DNA from: Naasia aerilata
GTDB lineage: Bacteria > Actinomycetota > Actinomycetes > Actinomycetales > Microbacteriaceae
DNA: 64,000 nucleotides
NCBI RefSeq assembly: GCF_030296595.1
Contig: NZ_AP027731.1
Coordinates: forward strand, 3,286,001 to 3,350,000
Reading direction: 5' to 3'
Shown here: piece by piece, positions 44,443 through 53,269 of the stretch
Layout of the letters: every line of letters begins with the position of its first letter
Position numbering within the stretch: the stretch's first letter is position 1
The notes under the pieces: generated by a model
What the model was told of the DNA's origin: nothing
Seen by the model: the letters and a program-made list of their open reading frames with translations, nothing else
Database searches by the model: none
Made by a program: the position numbers and the translations under genes

Positions 44443-45084
44443 ATGTCCGACTTCTGGCGGAACCTGCCGCTGAGCCAGCGGGAGCCGGCCGACGAGACCT
44501 CCGTGTCGAGCGACTGGCGGCCGCGGACCGCCGCGACCCTCCTGGCGTTCGCGGACCTCCTCGCCTCCCTGCCGGCGGACGCGTGGGAGCTCGCCGGCCT
44601 CCAGCCCGCCGCCCGCCGCGGAACCCAGCGGACCGTGCGCGAGACCGTCGAGGATCTCGTGTGGCGCCTGTCCGCCTCTCGGCTGGAGCTCCTCTTCCCC
44701 TCCCCCGCTCCGTCCGGATCGCCCGAGCTCCTGGTGACCGCGCTCCGATCCGCCGCGTCACGCCGCGCCGCTGGGGAGGGCCGCCGCGGCCTCGGCGACC
44801 TCACGGCCGTGGTGCAGCACTGCTATGACGTGACCCTTCCCCTCGCCCTCCCGGACCCCGTGGATCCGGTGGCATCGGGAGCCGTCGCTCTCGGACGCGC
44901 CGCGGCGGCCCCGGCCGTGCTCCGCAGCCTCCTCCGCGGACGCACGCTCGCCGCCTCGGACGCGGGCTGGCGCATCGGCACAGGGCCCGAGATCCGCGGC
45001 ACGGCTGCGGAGCTCGTCGCGTGGCTCGGCGGGCGCGCCGTCACGCCCGTCTTCGAGCGCCGCTCGGGGCGCGGTCAGGCCTGA
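44443..45084 (+). CDS. Mycothiol-dependent maleylpyruvate isomerase-like (DinB-fold) protein
   Basis: 213 residues resembling the actinobacterial TIGR03083-type group: a helical bundle with TAATLLAFADLLASLPADAW at the start, VRETVEDLVWRLSASRLELL, and a C-terminal TAAELVAWLGGRAVTPVF. Family proteins bind a metal and often use mycothiol. Here the expected His ligands are not all obvious, so the enzyme activity is uncertain. Its end overlaps ribF, on the other strand, by ten bases. Confidence 0.65.
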   Translation: MSDFWRNLPLSQREPADETSVSSDWRPRTAATLLAFADLLASLPADAWELAGLQPAARRGTQRTVRETVEDLVWRLSASRLELLFPSPAPSGSPELLVTALRSAASRRAAGEGRRGLGDLTAVVQHCYDVTLPLALPDPVDPVASGAVALGRAAAAPAVLRSLLRGRTLAASDAGWRIGTGPEIRGTAAELVAWLGGRAVTPVFERRSGRGQA

Positions 45085-46022
45085 GGGCCGAGGACGGCTC
45101 GCGCCTGGGCCACGTCGAGGCCCATCTGCTCGATGAGCGGACCGACACCCGCATACGCGACCATCCCGCGCAGCCGATGCTGGAACTCGACCTCGACGGT
45201 GTGCCCGTAGAGGTCGAGGTCTTCGTCGAGCACGTACGCCTCGACCTGCTTCAGGGCGACGTCGCCGAAGGTGGGGTTCGTGCCCACCGAGATGGCGGCG
45301 GGATACCGCGGCCGGCCGGGCGCGCTGCGGTCGGTCAGCCACCCGGCGTAGACGCCGTCGCCCGGGGCCAGGCCCTCGGACTCGGCGGCGAGGTTCGCGG
45401 TGGGATAGCCGAGCTCGCGGCCGCGGCGCAGGCCGTGCACGACCTCCCCGCGCACGCACGGCGCCCGGCCGAGCAGCTCGGTCGCACCCTCGACATTGCC
45501 CTGATCCAGGAGGGCGCGGATGCGGCTCGAGGAGGCGCGCGCGCCGTCGGCCAGCACGTCGCCCACCACCTGGACCTCGAAGCCCGAGCGAGCGCCCAGC
45601 TCCCGCAGGGTCTCCACGGTCCCCGCGCCCTTCGCGCCGAAGCGGAAGTCGGCGCCGACGAGCACGAGCCGGGCCTGGAGCGCGTCGACGAGCACCTTCT
45701 GGACGAACTCCTCCGGCGTCCAGTCCGCGAGCCGGCGGTCGAACTCGAGGACGACGGTCGCGGCGACACCGACCTCACCGAGGAGCTCGAGCTTCTGCGG
45801 CAGGCTGACCAGGTTCTCCGGGCAGAGCTCGGGACGCAGCACGGCGAGCGGATTGCGATCGAAGGTGACGACGACCGGGACGAGGCTCCGGCGCTCGGCG
45901 GCGCCGATCAGCTCCGCGAGCACCGCGCGGTGTCCGGCGTGCACGCCGTCGAACTTGCCGATCGTCACCGCGCTCGGCCGGATCCCCTCGGGAACATGCG
46001 AGAGGTCGTCGACGACGATCAT
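45075..46022 (-). CDS. ribF: Bifunctional riboflavin kinase/FMN adenylyltransferase
   Basis: 315 residues. The N-terminal adenylyltransferase domain has VTIGKFDGVHAGHRAVL and GADFRFGAKGAGT with SSSRIRALLDQG; the C-terminal kinase domain has GRELGYPTANLA and SVGTNPTFGD, ending VEFQHRLRGM. It makes FMN and FAD. It closes the truB operon; the preceding membrane-protein gene appears to overlap its ATG once a lost base is restored. No FMN riboswitch is seen. Confidence 0.95.
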   Translation of the reverse strand: MIVVDDLSHVPEGIRPSAVTIGKFDGVHAGHRAVLAELIGAAERRSLVPVVVTFDRNPLAVLRPELCPENLVSLPQKLELLGEVGVAATVVLEFDRRLADWTPEEFVQKVLVDALQARLVLVGADFRFGAKGAGTVETLRELGARSGFEVQVVGDVLADGARASSSRIRALLDQGNVEGATELLGRAPCVRGEVVHGLRRGRELGYPTANLAAESEGLAPGDGVYAGWLTDRSAPGRPRYPAAISVGTNPTFGDVALKQVEAYVLDEDLDLYGHTVEVEFQHRLRGMVAYAGVGPLIEQMGLDVAQARAVLGPQA

Positions 46023-46437
46023 CGGCGCTCCCCGCGGCTGCGGGCCGGTGCCGCGACAGCCACAGCATCCCGAGCACGGGGAGGACGAGGGGCACGAGCA
46101 GGTAGCCGAGCCCGTAGTACGACCACACCGTGTCGCGCGGGAACAGGGCAGCGTCGACCACGCTGAGCGTGCCCACCGTGAGGACGAAGAGCAGCTCGAA
46201 GGAGATCGTCACCCAGGCGATGCGGTACCAGATGGCTCCGGGCGCCACCAGGGAGACTGTGGCGAGGATGTAGACCACCGCGGCGACCGCGGACAGGGAG
46301 TACGCGAGCGGCGCCTCCGAGAAGTCGGTGAGGATCTGCACGGTCGACCGACCGGTGGCGGCGAGGGCGAGGATTCCGTAGACGGCGACGAGGACGACCC
46401 CGACGCCGGTGACCCTCCTCCTGCGCGTCGCAGGCAC
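46019..46437 (-). CDS. Small membrane protein in the truB-ribF operon (one frameshift)
   Basis: A GTG start at 46437 leads into four hydrophobic segments (about 10-27, 44-65, 72-92 and 104-124). As read, the frame runs on far into ribF. Adding one base to the C4 run at 46030-46033 places a stop at 46019-46021, exactly overlapping the ribF ATG as ATGA, and gives 139 residues. No family recognised; the neighbour upstream is a membrane protein of similar size. Confidence 0.7.
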
Positions 46438-46478
46438 GGGCGAGGAGAGGTCATGACCTCTCGATTATCGCGCACGGA

Positions 46479-46847
46479 TCAGGCGGACTGGACGGTCCAG
46501 ATGATGTGCATGCGGTAGAGCATGATCGCGATCGCGAGACACGCGACGCCCACCACCACCGTGCTCCATCGGCTGCGCTCGACGAGGGCCCACAGCACGG
46601 CGACCGGGGGAAGGATGACGGCGCTGATCAGGTAGGCCCAGAACTCGTAGGGGTTGCCCGACGGCGGGTTGCCGCTGAACGGCGAGACGATGGAGACGAC
46701 CACCTGGGCGAGCAGGAGGACTCCCACCAGGGCGGCACCGCCGAGGGTCAGGTCGGAGGGCGGCCGGCGCGCGAGCCCGACCGCGACAGCCAGCACCCCG
46801 GCGACGACGGCCACGGCGATCTGGACGATGGTGAACCAGAGGATCAC
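46479..46847 (-). CDS. Small membrane protein in the truB-ribF operon
   Basis: 122 residues with four hydrophobic segments; the loop SPFSGNPPSGNPYEFWAY separates the second and third. The GTG overlaps the truB stop (GTGA), so it is translated with truB. I recognise no family. Its size and helix count match the next gene, and the pair may form a complex. Confidence 0.78.
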   Translation of the reverse strand: MILWFTIVQIAVAVVAGVLAVAVGLARRPPSDLTLGGAALVGVLLLAQVVVSIVSPFSGNPPSGNPYEFWAYLISAVILPPVAVLWALVERSRWSTVVVGVACLAIAIMLYRMHIIWTVQSA

Positions 46848-47773
46848 GAGCGGACCTCCTGAGCGGCGGCGGGGAAGGCGGTGAGGACGCGGGCGCGGCC
46901 CGAGGCCACCTCGACGAGCGCGAGCAGCCGGCCGTCCGGTCCGACCGCGGCGACGGGGGACGCCTCCTCGTGCGTCACCGCGATGCGCTTCCCGTGGCCC
47001 AGGTCCACGGCCTCTGCGGGGTCGAGCCGCAGCACGGGGAAGAGCCGCTCGGCGATCGCGGCGGGGTCCGCGGGCGGCGCGTCGGACCCGAGCCCGTCGA
47101 GCGGGACGGCGTCGCCGACGGAGAACGGCCCGACGGCGGTCCGGCGCAGCGCCGTCAGGTGGCCCCCGGTCCCGAGCGCCGCGCCGAGGTCGCGGGCGAG
47201 CGCGCGGATGTAGGTGCCGGACGAGCAGGCGACGCGGACGTCCAGGTCTACGGCGCCGTCCGCGGATTCCCGGCGCTCCAGCAGCGCGAACTCGTGCACC
47301 GTGACGGGGCGCGCGGGGAGGCTCACGTCCTCGCCGGCGCGGACCCGGGCGTAGCTGCGCCGGCCGTCCACCTTGATCGCGCTCACGGAGCTCGGGACCT
47401 GCTCGATCGGGCCCGTGAGCGCCGCGATCCCCTCCGCGACCCGCTCGGCGGGGACGCGGGTGGCGTCGACGGCCTCGCCGATCGCCTCGCCTTCCCGGTC
47501 GTCCGTGGTGGTCGCGAAGCCGAGCCGGATGGTGGCCAGGTACACCTTGTCGAGCCCGACGAAGTAGGTCAGCAGGCGCGTCGACGGCCCGAGTCCCAGC
47601 ACGAGCAGACCGGTCGCCATCGGGTCGAGGGTGCCGGCGTGGCCGACCTTCCGGGTGCCGTAGGCGCGGCGCGCTCGCGCGACGACGCCGTGGCTCGTGA
47701 TGTCCTCGGGCTTGTCGACGAGGAGGACGCCATTGGGTGCGGGAACCTCGGTCTTCTCGACGGGGCCCGGCAT
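46844..47773 (-). CDS. truB: tRNA pseudouridine-55 synthase
   Basis: 309 residues. TruB makes the pseudouridine of the T-loop in tRNA. GVLLVDKPEDITSHGVV opens the fold, the catalytic Asp is in KVGHAGTLDPMATGLL near 50, and SGTYIRALARDLGAALG is the later motif; a short PUA-like end follows. TAGGGT six bases before the ATG indicates its own leaderless promoter, so it heads an operon with two membrane proteins and ribF, detached from infB-rbfA. Confidence 0.95.
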   Translation of the reverse strand: MPGPVEKTEVPAPNGVLLVDKPEDITSHGVVARARRAYGTRKVGHAGTLDPMATGLLVLGLGPSTRLLTYFVGLDKVYLATIRLGFATTTDDREGEAIGEAVDATRVPAERVAEGIAALTGPIEQVPSSVSAIKVDGRRSYARVRAGEDVSLPARPVTVHEFALLERRESADGAVDLDVRVACSSGTYIRALARDLGAALGTGGHLTALRRTAVGPFSVGDAVPLDGLGSDAPPADPAAIAERLFPVLRLDPAEAVDLGHGKRIAVTHEEASPVAAVGPDGRLLALVEVASGRARVLTAFPAAAQEVRS

Positions 47774-47779
47774 GCTCGC

Positions 47780-47785
47780 ACCCTA
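47780..47785 (-). promoter_or_regulatory. -10 box of truB
   Basis: TAGGGT on the minus strand, six bases before the ATG at 47773. Confidence 0.55.
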
Positions 47786-47811
47786 CCAGCGGCCCGCTGA
47801 CGGGCCCGAAC

Positions 47812-47817
47812 TAGGAT
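47812..47817 (+). promoter_or_regulatory. -10 box of the ketopantoate reductase-like gene
   Basis: TAGGAT six bases before the GTG at 47824; back to back with the truB promoter. Confidence 0.55.
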
Positions 47818-47823
47818 CGGGGC

Positions 47824-48807
47824 GTGCGGGTCGGGGTCATCGGAGCGGGTGCGGTGGGCGGCGCACTCGCCGCGCTGCTCGACCGATCGGGGCACCGGGT
47901 GACCGTCACGGCGCGTGCCTCGACGCTGCCGATCGTGGCCGAGGAGGGCATCCGCCTGACCGGCGGCTGGGGCGAGCACCGGGCCCGCGTCGGCGTCGGA
48001 CCCGTCCTCACCGAGCCGCAGGATCTCGTCCTCGTCGCCACCAAGGCCATGGATGCTCCGGAGGCCGCGGCGGCGAGCGCGGCGGCGTGCGAGGGCGCGA
48101 CGGTCGTCGTCGTGCAGAACGGACTCGAGGGCGTCACGCGGGCGGTCGAGCTGCTCCCCCGCTCCCGGGTCCTCGGCGGCCTCGCCCTGTTCGCGGCCTC
48201 GCTCGTCGCCCCCGGGGAGGTGCGGATCACGACTCCGGGCGCGATGTACGTGGGCCCGGCGGAACGGAGCGACCCGGTGATCGCCGTCCTGAACGGCGCG
48301 GTGCCCACCCTGGCCGTCTCCGACCTGCGGGGCATGCAGTGGACCAAGCTCATCGTGAACCAGGTCAACGCTCTGCCGGCAATCACCGGGAAGAGCGTCC
48401 AGGAGGTCGTCGCCGACGCGGGACTCCGCCGGGTGCTGACCCGCAGCATCCAGGAGGCGGCGCGAGTGGGACTCGCATCGGGAGTCTCATTCGGCAGCAT
48501 GAGCGGGCTCAACGCTCCCCTGCTCCGGCTCGTGGCGCTCGCGCCCGCGCGCCTCGCGGAGCGGCTGCCTCGCCTCATGGCCCGGCGCATGGGGTCGGTT
48601 CCGAATCCCGGCTCCACCCTGCAGAGCATCCGGCGCGGCCAGCCGACCGAGATCGACTACCTCAACGGCGCCGTGGTCGACGCCGCTCGGGCTGCGGGCG
48701 GAACGGCGCCCGTCAACGCCGCGCTCACCACGATGGTGCACGAGGTGGAGGGCAGCGGCGACTTCCTGTCGCCCGGCGAGGTGGTGCGGCGCGTGGGCGG
48801 CGACTGA
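47824..48807 (+). CDS. panE: 2-dehydropantoate 2-reductase family protein
   Basis: 327 residues of the ApbA/PanE family, which reduces ketopantoate with NADPH in pantothenate synthesis. VGVIGAGAVGGALAALLDR is the nucleotide loop, VVVVQNGLEG the active-site Asn strand, MQWTKLIVNQVNALPAITGK the catalytic Lys helix, and PTEIDYLNGAVV the terminal family motif. The family has side branches with other 2-keto acid substrates, so the symbol is tentative. GTG start set by TAGGAT six bases before it. Confidence 0.85.
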   Translation: MRVGVIGAGAVGGALAALLDRSGHRVTVTARASTLPIVAEEGIRLTGGWGEHRARVGVGPVLTEPQDLVLVATKAMDAPEAAAASAAACEGATVVVVQNGLEGVTRAVELLPRSRVLGGLALFAASLVAPGEVRITTPGAMYVGPAERSDPVIAVLNGAVPTLAVSDLRGMQWTKLIVNQVNALPAITGKSVQEVVADAGLRRVLTRSIQEAARVGLASGVSFGSMSGLNAPLLRLVALAPARLAERLPRLMARRMGSVPNPGSTLQSIRRGQPTEIDYLNGAVVDAARAAGGTAPVNAALTTMVHEVEGSGDFLSPGEVVRRVGGD

Positions 48808-48835
48808 GCCGCTTTCCGCGCTCGAGGAGCCAGAG

Positions 48836-50830
48836 TCAGGCCGACGCGGAGACCCCGCGGGCCGGCAGGGTCTCCAGCAGGCGGAAGAGGTCGGCGAACT
48901 CGAGGCGCTGTCCTCGGCGGTACTCGAGCTCGTACTCGCCATCGGAGAGTCGGCCGGCGACCAGGTCCCTCAGTCGGCGGGCGTCCTCGCCCTCCGCGAC
49001 CACGGGGTTGTACCCGTAGCGGGTGCCCAGTCGATCGACGGCACCGAAGATGCGGGCGCCGTCCGCGCTGCGGCCGATCAGCGCGCACGCGGCGGCCATC
49101 TGGTGGAAGCCGGCGAGCGTCGACGCCCCGTCGCCCTCTCCGAACGCCGTGGTCGTCACCTCGCGGAGCTCCTCGATGGCCTCGGCGCCGCGTCCCTGGT
49201 CGGTCAGCACCTTGCCGGCGACGTAGCTTGCAGAACCCGCCATCCAGGAGTAGCCGATGGCGAGGGACAGCTTCCGGGAGGCGTACAGGCTGGCCAGGGC
49301 GCGCTCTCCCTCGCCGAGTGCCCGCAGCATCTGCCCCTCGCACATCAGGAACTCCGCGCGCGCCCAGTCCTCCGCGTGCTCCGCATAGGCGGCGGCCGCC
49401 GCCATGTCCCCGCGCGCCGCCTCGCCGTCGCCGAAGATCGAGGTCGCGTAGGCCCGCCGCGCGAGGGCGACAGCCGGGATGGTCGCGTCGCCCGTGCGCA
49501 CGGCGAGCTCGTAGGCGCGCTCCAGCAGCTCGAACGTCCTCTGCGCATCCCCCGTCTGGTAGGTGAGGACCATCAGCCCGATGCTCGTGTCCGCCTCCAG
49601 GAGGGGCGGCAGCTCGCCCGGCACGGCGAGCGCGCGGTCGATGTCAGCGATCCCGTCGAGCAGGCGCCCGCGCACGAACCAGTGGTGCGCCTGGCTCCCG
49701 GCCAGCCGGACGGCGGTGAGCCGGTCGCCCGCCGCGATCGAGTTGTCGAGGGCCAGTCGCAGGTCGGGTCGGAGGAGGTCGAGGAGCGCGTTGACCTCGC
49801 GCGCGGCGTGCGTGCGTGTGAGAGGTCCCGTGCGGGCCGCGAAGTCGGCGAGCCAGGATCGGTGCTGGTCGAACCACTCCGGGTCCCCGGGGTCGAGCGC
49901 GGCCGCGGCGTGCTTGACCGCGTCGAGGAGGCGGAAGCGCCGGTCCCCCGCCTCGCCGCGGGACACCGCGACCAGCGACTTGTCGACGAGGCGAGCGAGC
50001 ACCGCCGACGGATCGTCGTCGTCCACGTCGCAGATGCCGAGCACGGCCTCTTCGGGGAAGCCGCCGGCGAACCGGGAGAGCTGCACCAGCAGGTCCCGCT
50101 GGGCGGGGGTGAGGAGGTCGACGCTCCAGCGGACGGCGTTGTCGACGCTGAGCTGGCGCGCCTCCCCCGACCGGCGCACGTCGGCGCCGCCTCCCTCGCG
50201 CACGGCCTCGAGCAGCTCCGGACCGCTCAGCACGTCGAGCCGGGCGGCGGTGAGCTCGAGGGCGAGCGGGATGGCGTCCAGGGACTCGCAGATCTCCTCG
50301 AAGACGTCCTCGTCGCCGAGTGCCTCGCCGCCTCGGGCATCGGCGGCGCGCTCCCGGAAGACGGTGAGTGCGTCCGCGGTGATCATCGGGGCGACCGTCA
50401 CGACGGTCTCGCCCGGCAGGCGCAGCGGCTCGCGGCTCGTCACGAGGATCCGCACTCGCGGGCTCCGCAGCAGCAGCCCTGATGCCACGGCGGCCACCGC
50501 TCCGACGAGATGCTCGGCGTTGTCGAGGACGACGAGCGTCGTGCGGTCGGTGATCCGCGGGGCCAGTGCGTCGAGCGTGTGAGCCGGTGCGCCGAGGGTG
50601 TCCGCGATCACGGGCAGGACCCGATCGGGGTCGGTCAGCGAGGCGAGATCGACGAACCACTGCTCGTCCTCGCCCGTGCTCGTCCGTGCCGCCTCGATGG
50701 CGAGCCGCGTCTTGCCCACACCGCCGGGGCCCACGAGGGTCACGAGCCGGGAGGTCGCCTGAGCCGCCCGGATGTCGGCGAGCTCCTGGGTCCGCCCGAC
50801 GAAGCGGGTCACCGGATGCGGAAGCGCCAT
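48836..50830 (-). CDS. STAND-type ATPase with helical repeats
   Basis: 664 residues. An NTPase domain of the AfsR/NB-ARC kind: FVGRTQELADIRAA, Walker A LVGPGGVGKTRLAIEA near 35, Walker B TLVVLDNAEHL near 100, ILVTSREPLRLPGE, IPLALELTAARLDVL and a winged-helix part (RFAGGFPEEAVLGIC). From ~370 on are TPR-like helical repeats. Related LuxR- or SARP-type regulators carry a DNA-binding domain at one end; I find none here, nor an effector domain. A signalling ATPase with unknown partner. Confidence 0.82.
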   Translation of the reverse strand: MALPHPVTRFVGRTQELADIRAAQATSRLVTLVGPGGVGKTRLAIEAARTSTGEDEQWFVDLASLTDPDRVLPVIADTLGAPAHTLDALAPRITDRTTLVVLDNAEHLVGAVAAVASGLLLRSPRVRILVTSREPLRLPGETVVTVAPMITADALTVFRERAADARGGEALGDEDVFEEICESLDAIPLALELTAARLDVLSGPELLEAVREGGGADVRRSGEARQLSVDNAVRWSVDLLTPAQRDLLVQLSRFAGGFPEEAVLGICDVDDDDPSAVLARLVDKSLVAVSRGEAGDRRFRLLDAVKHAAAALDPGDPEWFDQHRSWLADFAARTGPLTRTHAAREVNALLDLLRPDLRLALDNSIAAGDRLTAVRLAGSQAHHWFVRGRLLDGIADIDRALAVPGELPPLLEADTSIGLMVLTYQTGDAQRTFELLERAYELAVRTGDATIPAVALARRAYATSIFGDGEAARGDMAAAAAYAEHAEDWARAEFLMCEGQMLRALGEGERALASLYASRKLSLAIGYSWMAGSASYVAGKVLTDQGRGAEAIEELREVTTTAFGEGDGASTLAGFHQMAAACALIGRSADGARIFGAVDRLGTRYGYNPVVAEGEDARRLRDLVAGRLSDGEYELEYRRGQRLEFADLFRLLETLPARGVSASA

Positions 50831-50836
50831 GGAGCG

Positions 50837-50842
50837 AGCGTA
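50837..50842 (-). promoter_or_regulatory. -10 box of the STAND ATPase gene
   Basis: TACGCT on the minus strand, six bases before the ATG at 50830. Confidence 0.45.
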
Positions 50843-50917
50843 GAGAAGCCGGCCCCGTTGCGGGAGGGCGATTCGGACCCGATCCGCTGCTCTCGGAGGA
50901 CGGGGCTGGAAGGAGAC

Positions 50918-51283
50918 CTAGCTCTCCTCCGCCTGGTCGGCCGACCCGCCGCTCTTCTGCCACGGCCAGCGCCCGGTGATCTCGAGTTCGAGGGACCAGC
51001 TGAGGAAGGTCCGGATGACCACGATGATCGCGAGCACCGCGACGCTCTCGAGGGTGGGCGTCACCGCAACCGTGCGGATGATGTCCGCGGCGACGAGCAG
51101 CTCGAGGCCGAGCAGGATTGAGCGGCCGAGGAAGCGGCGGAAGCGGCCGTAGACGAGCTTCTCGCGCCGGATCAGGTGGGCGACCGCGAGGATGGCCGCG
51201 ATGATCGCGCCCGCCACCACGGCGACCACGCCTGCCGCATCGACGGCCCGTCCTGCGGCCTCGATCACATCCTGGAACTCCAC
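50918..51283 (-). CDS. DUF1622 family membrane protein
   Basis: 121 residues: a hydrophobic helix (about 14-38), then FRRFLGRSILLGLELLVAAD and a second and third helix ending in RTFLSWSLELEITGRWPW, the DUF1622 signature. No function is known. The GTG start has GGAGGAGG upstream and TAGGCT at 51299-51304, so this one has a short leader with a ribosome binding site. Confidence 0.88.
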   Translation of the reverse strand: MEFQDVIEAAGRAVDAAGVVAVVAGAIIAAILAVAHLIRREKLVYGRFRRFLGRSILLGLELLVAADIIRTVAVTPTLESVAVLAIIVVIRTFLSWSLELEITGRWPWQKSGGSADQAEES

Positions 51284-51319
51284 GTCGCCTCCTCCGGAAG
51301 CCTAGAGGCGCGGCGGCTG

Positions 51320-51949
51320 CTACTGCGCGACCGGGAGGGGATCGTCCCAGGCGGGAGGATCGAGCACCGTGGCGACCGCGTCCTCCTTGCCGAGGTGGCC
51401 GGGGAAGTTGTAGCGCGCGAAGCGTCCCGTCGGATCGTGAGGTGACTCGGGCATGCGAATCGAGGAGCGCCGGAGGAGCTCGGCCAGCAGCACTGCCGTG
51501 TCCTTCTTGATCGTCCGGTTCCGGCTGTCGCGCAGCACGAACACTGCCCGGGGACCGCCTTTCGCACCGAACCGGAGGGTGATCGCCCGCTCCTTCTTGC
51601 GGACAGGGGCGACGGCTGTCAGGGTCGCGTCCGTCAGAGCGGCGATGGGAACCGTCCGACGGCCCGAGCGGAACTCACCGGTGTCGAAGTTGACCCAGGG
51701 CTGGGGGTATCGGAGATTCTGGACGAGCGTCGTTCCGCCGAAGACCGCACCAAGGAGCAGCACACACGTCACGACGGCGACCGGCAGCGGCAGATGCCGA
51801 CCCAGGAAGAGGGTGAGCTGGGCGGCGTAGGTGCAGATCAGGATCGTCGCGAAGTAGGACAGCGCCACCCACCCCGTGTACCAGCGGTAGCGGCCGACGC
51901 GCACCCAGCCGTGAGGCAGGACCGGCGCATCCTCGGGCGGCTCCTCCAT
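51320..51949 (-). CDS. Hypothetical membrane protein, 209 residues
   Basis: Two membrane helices (about 28-48 and 55-78) follow a short N-terminus, then a soluble domain with VNFDTGEFRSGRRTVPIAAL and RFARYNFPGHLGKEDAVATV. The arrangement resembles actinobacterial PH-like or DUF-type membrane proteins, but I cannot name the family. TAGGGT six bases before the ATG supports the start. Confidence 0.75.
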   Translation of the reverse strand: MEEPPEDAPVLPHGWVRVGRYRWYTGWVALSYFATILICTYAAQLTLFLGRHLPLPVAVVTCVLLLGAVFGGTTLVQNLRYPQPWVNFDTGEFRSGRRTVPIAALTDATLTAVAPVRKKERAITLRFGAKGGPRAVFVLRDSRNRTIKKDTAVLLAELLRRSSIRMPESPHDPTGRFARYNFPGHLGKEDAVATVLDPPAWDDPLPVAQ

Positions 51950-51955
51950 GACTGG

Positions 51956-51961
51956 ACCCTA
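51956..51961 (-). promoter_or_regulatory. -10 box of the 209-residue membrane protein gene
   Basis: TAGGGT on the minus strand, six bases before the ATG at 51949. Confidence 0.5.
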
Positions 51962-51994
51962 CCGAGAGCGGCCAGGATGCAGGGATGATGCCGC

Positions 51995-52546
51995 TCAGGC
52001 GGGACGCAGCCCGTAGCTGAGGATCGCGTTCCCCGCGCTCGTGGTGCGGCCCTGCTGGAGGGTCAGCCGCGTCAGCGGGTCGCCCTGCTCGAACAGCCGG
52101 CGGCCGGTGCCGGCGACGACCGGATGGACCATCAGGGTGAGCGAGTCGAGGAGTCCGGCGAACAGCAGCTGGCGGACGATCGAGATGCTGCCCACCACAC
52201 TGATCTCGCCGCCCTCGGTCTGCTTGAGCTCGGCGACGAAGTCCTCGAGCCCGCCGTCGATCAGGTGGGCGTTCTCCCAGTCGAGCTCCCCGCTGAGGCT
52301 CCGCGAGGCGACGTACTTGGGAACCGGGTTGATGAACGTGCCGAAGGGGTCGGAGTCGCCGACCTCCGGCCAGTAGCTCGCCCACTCCTGGTAGCCCACG
52401 CGGCCGAGCAGTACCGTGTCGACCCGCGTCATCATCCCGTTCAGCTCCGCCCCGAGCTCCTCGTCGAAGCTGTCGAACTGCCAGAGGTTGGGCGACTCGA
52501 CCACCCCGTCGACGGAGCAGAAGAGGCCGGCGGTCAGGGTGCGCAT
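51995..52546 (-). CDS. Dihydrofolate reductase family protein (RibD C-terminal-like)
   Basis: 183 residues: TAGLFCSVDGVVESPNLWQF at the start, VDTVLLGRVGYQEWASYWP, GEISVVGSISIVRQLLFAGL and LMVHPVVAGTGRRLF, the order seen in YyaP/RibD-like reductases. These use NADPH; the substrates of this branch are unknown and it is not the housekeeping folate enzyme. The ATG at 52546 is chosen because the family starts there. Confidence 0.88.
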   Translation of the reverse strand: MRTLTAGLFCSVDGVVESPNLWQFDSFDEELGAELNGMMTRVDTVLLGRVGYQEWASYWPEVGDSDPFGTFINPVPKYVASRSLSGELDWENAHLIDGGLEDFVAELKQTEGGEISVVGSISIVRQLLFAGLLDSLTLMVHPVVAGTGRRLFEQGDPLTRLTLQQGRTTSAGNAILSYGLRPA

Positions 52547-52638
52547 GGGGGCTCCGATCCTCGGGGGCGGCGGGTCGCCCGCCATGGCGACGCCGTTCCT
52601 GAAGCGTGCCGCAGATCAGCGCCGGGCGCGAGGGCGGT

Positions 52639-53237
52639 TCAGCAGGAGTCGCTGAAGGTGCGGCGCGGATGCTCCGGGTCGGTGTTGTCGATGTTCGCGA
52701 TGGCCTTCGCGCGCGGCTGCACGCGGTGCAGGTAGAGCACCTGTGCCTGGTGCCGCACGGAGTCGGCGGGACCCCCACGCGGGCGAACGCCTCCGCGGTG
52801 GGGACGAAGAGGCAGACGGTCGACGTCCATGAGCCGGACAGCTCCGGGCGCAGCAGGAGAGGGCCGTCGACCACGAGGACGGCATCGCCCGCCAGCTCGC
52901 GGCCGTCGGCGCCCGGCGCCACACGGAAGGGCTGCTCGCGCCGGAAGGGTCGGACCAGCGCCTCCTGGAACGCGGTGTAGTCGTAGGCGTCGGCGTAGTA
53001 CCGCTGGACGGCGGCGTCACCGTCGGGCTCGGCGACGAGGAAGGCGTCGATGGACGCGCGCACGGCCGCGACACCCGACCGCTCGTACGCGGCGGCGAGG
53101 TCATCGGCGAAGGGCCCCGTTCCGGAGCCGTCGACACCGTCGACCGCGATCACGACCCGGCCGTTCGGATAGTTGTGCCGGACCTCGGAGACCAGCTCGT
53201 CGAGGATGTCGGTCTTGGCGGGAGCCCAGCGTGCCAT
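52639..53237 (-). CDS. Uridine kinase-like P-loop protein with altered Walker A (one frameshift)
   Basis: About 199 residues after one base is added to the C5 run at 52772-52776, ending IANIDNTDPEHPRRTFSDSC. RVVIAVDGVDGSGTGPFADD is the P-loop of uridine kinase-like proteins, but the invariant Lys is replaced by Thr (GSGTG for GSGKT/GSGKG; one base change). SIDAFLVAEPDGDAAV and VLVVDGPLLLRPEL are the later family features. Either the protein has lost kinase activity or this base is another sequence error. TAGGCT six bases before the ATG. Confidence 0.75.
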
Positions 53238-53243
53238 GGCGCC

Positions 53244-53249
53244 AGCCTA
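53244..53249 (-). promoter_or_regulatory. -10 box of the uridine kinase-like gene
   Basis: TAGGCT on the minus strand, six bases before the ATG at 53237. Confidence 0.5.
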
Positions 53250-53269
53250 GGCCGCCTCCCCATGAGCGG

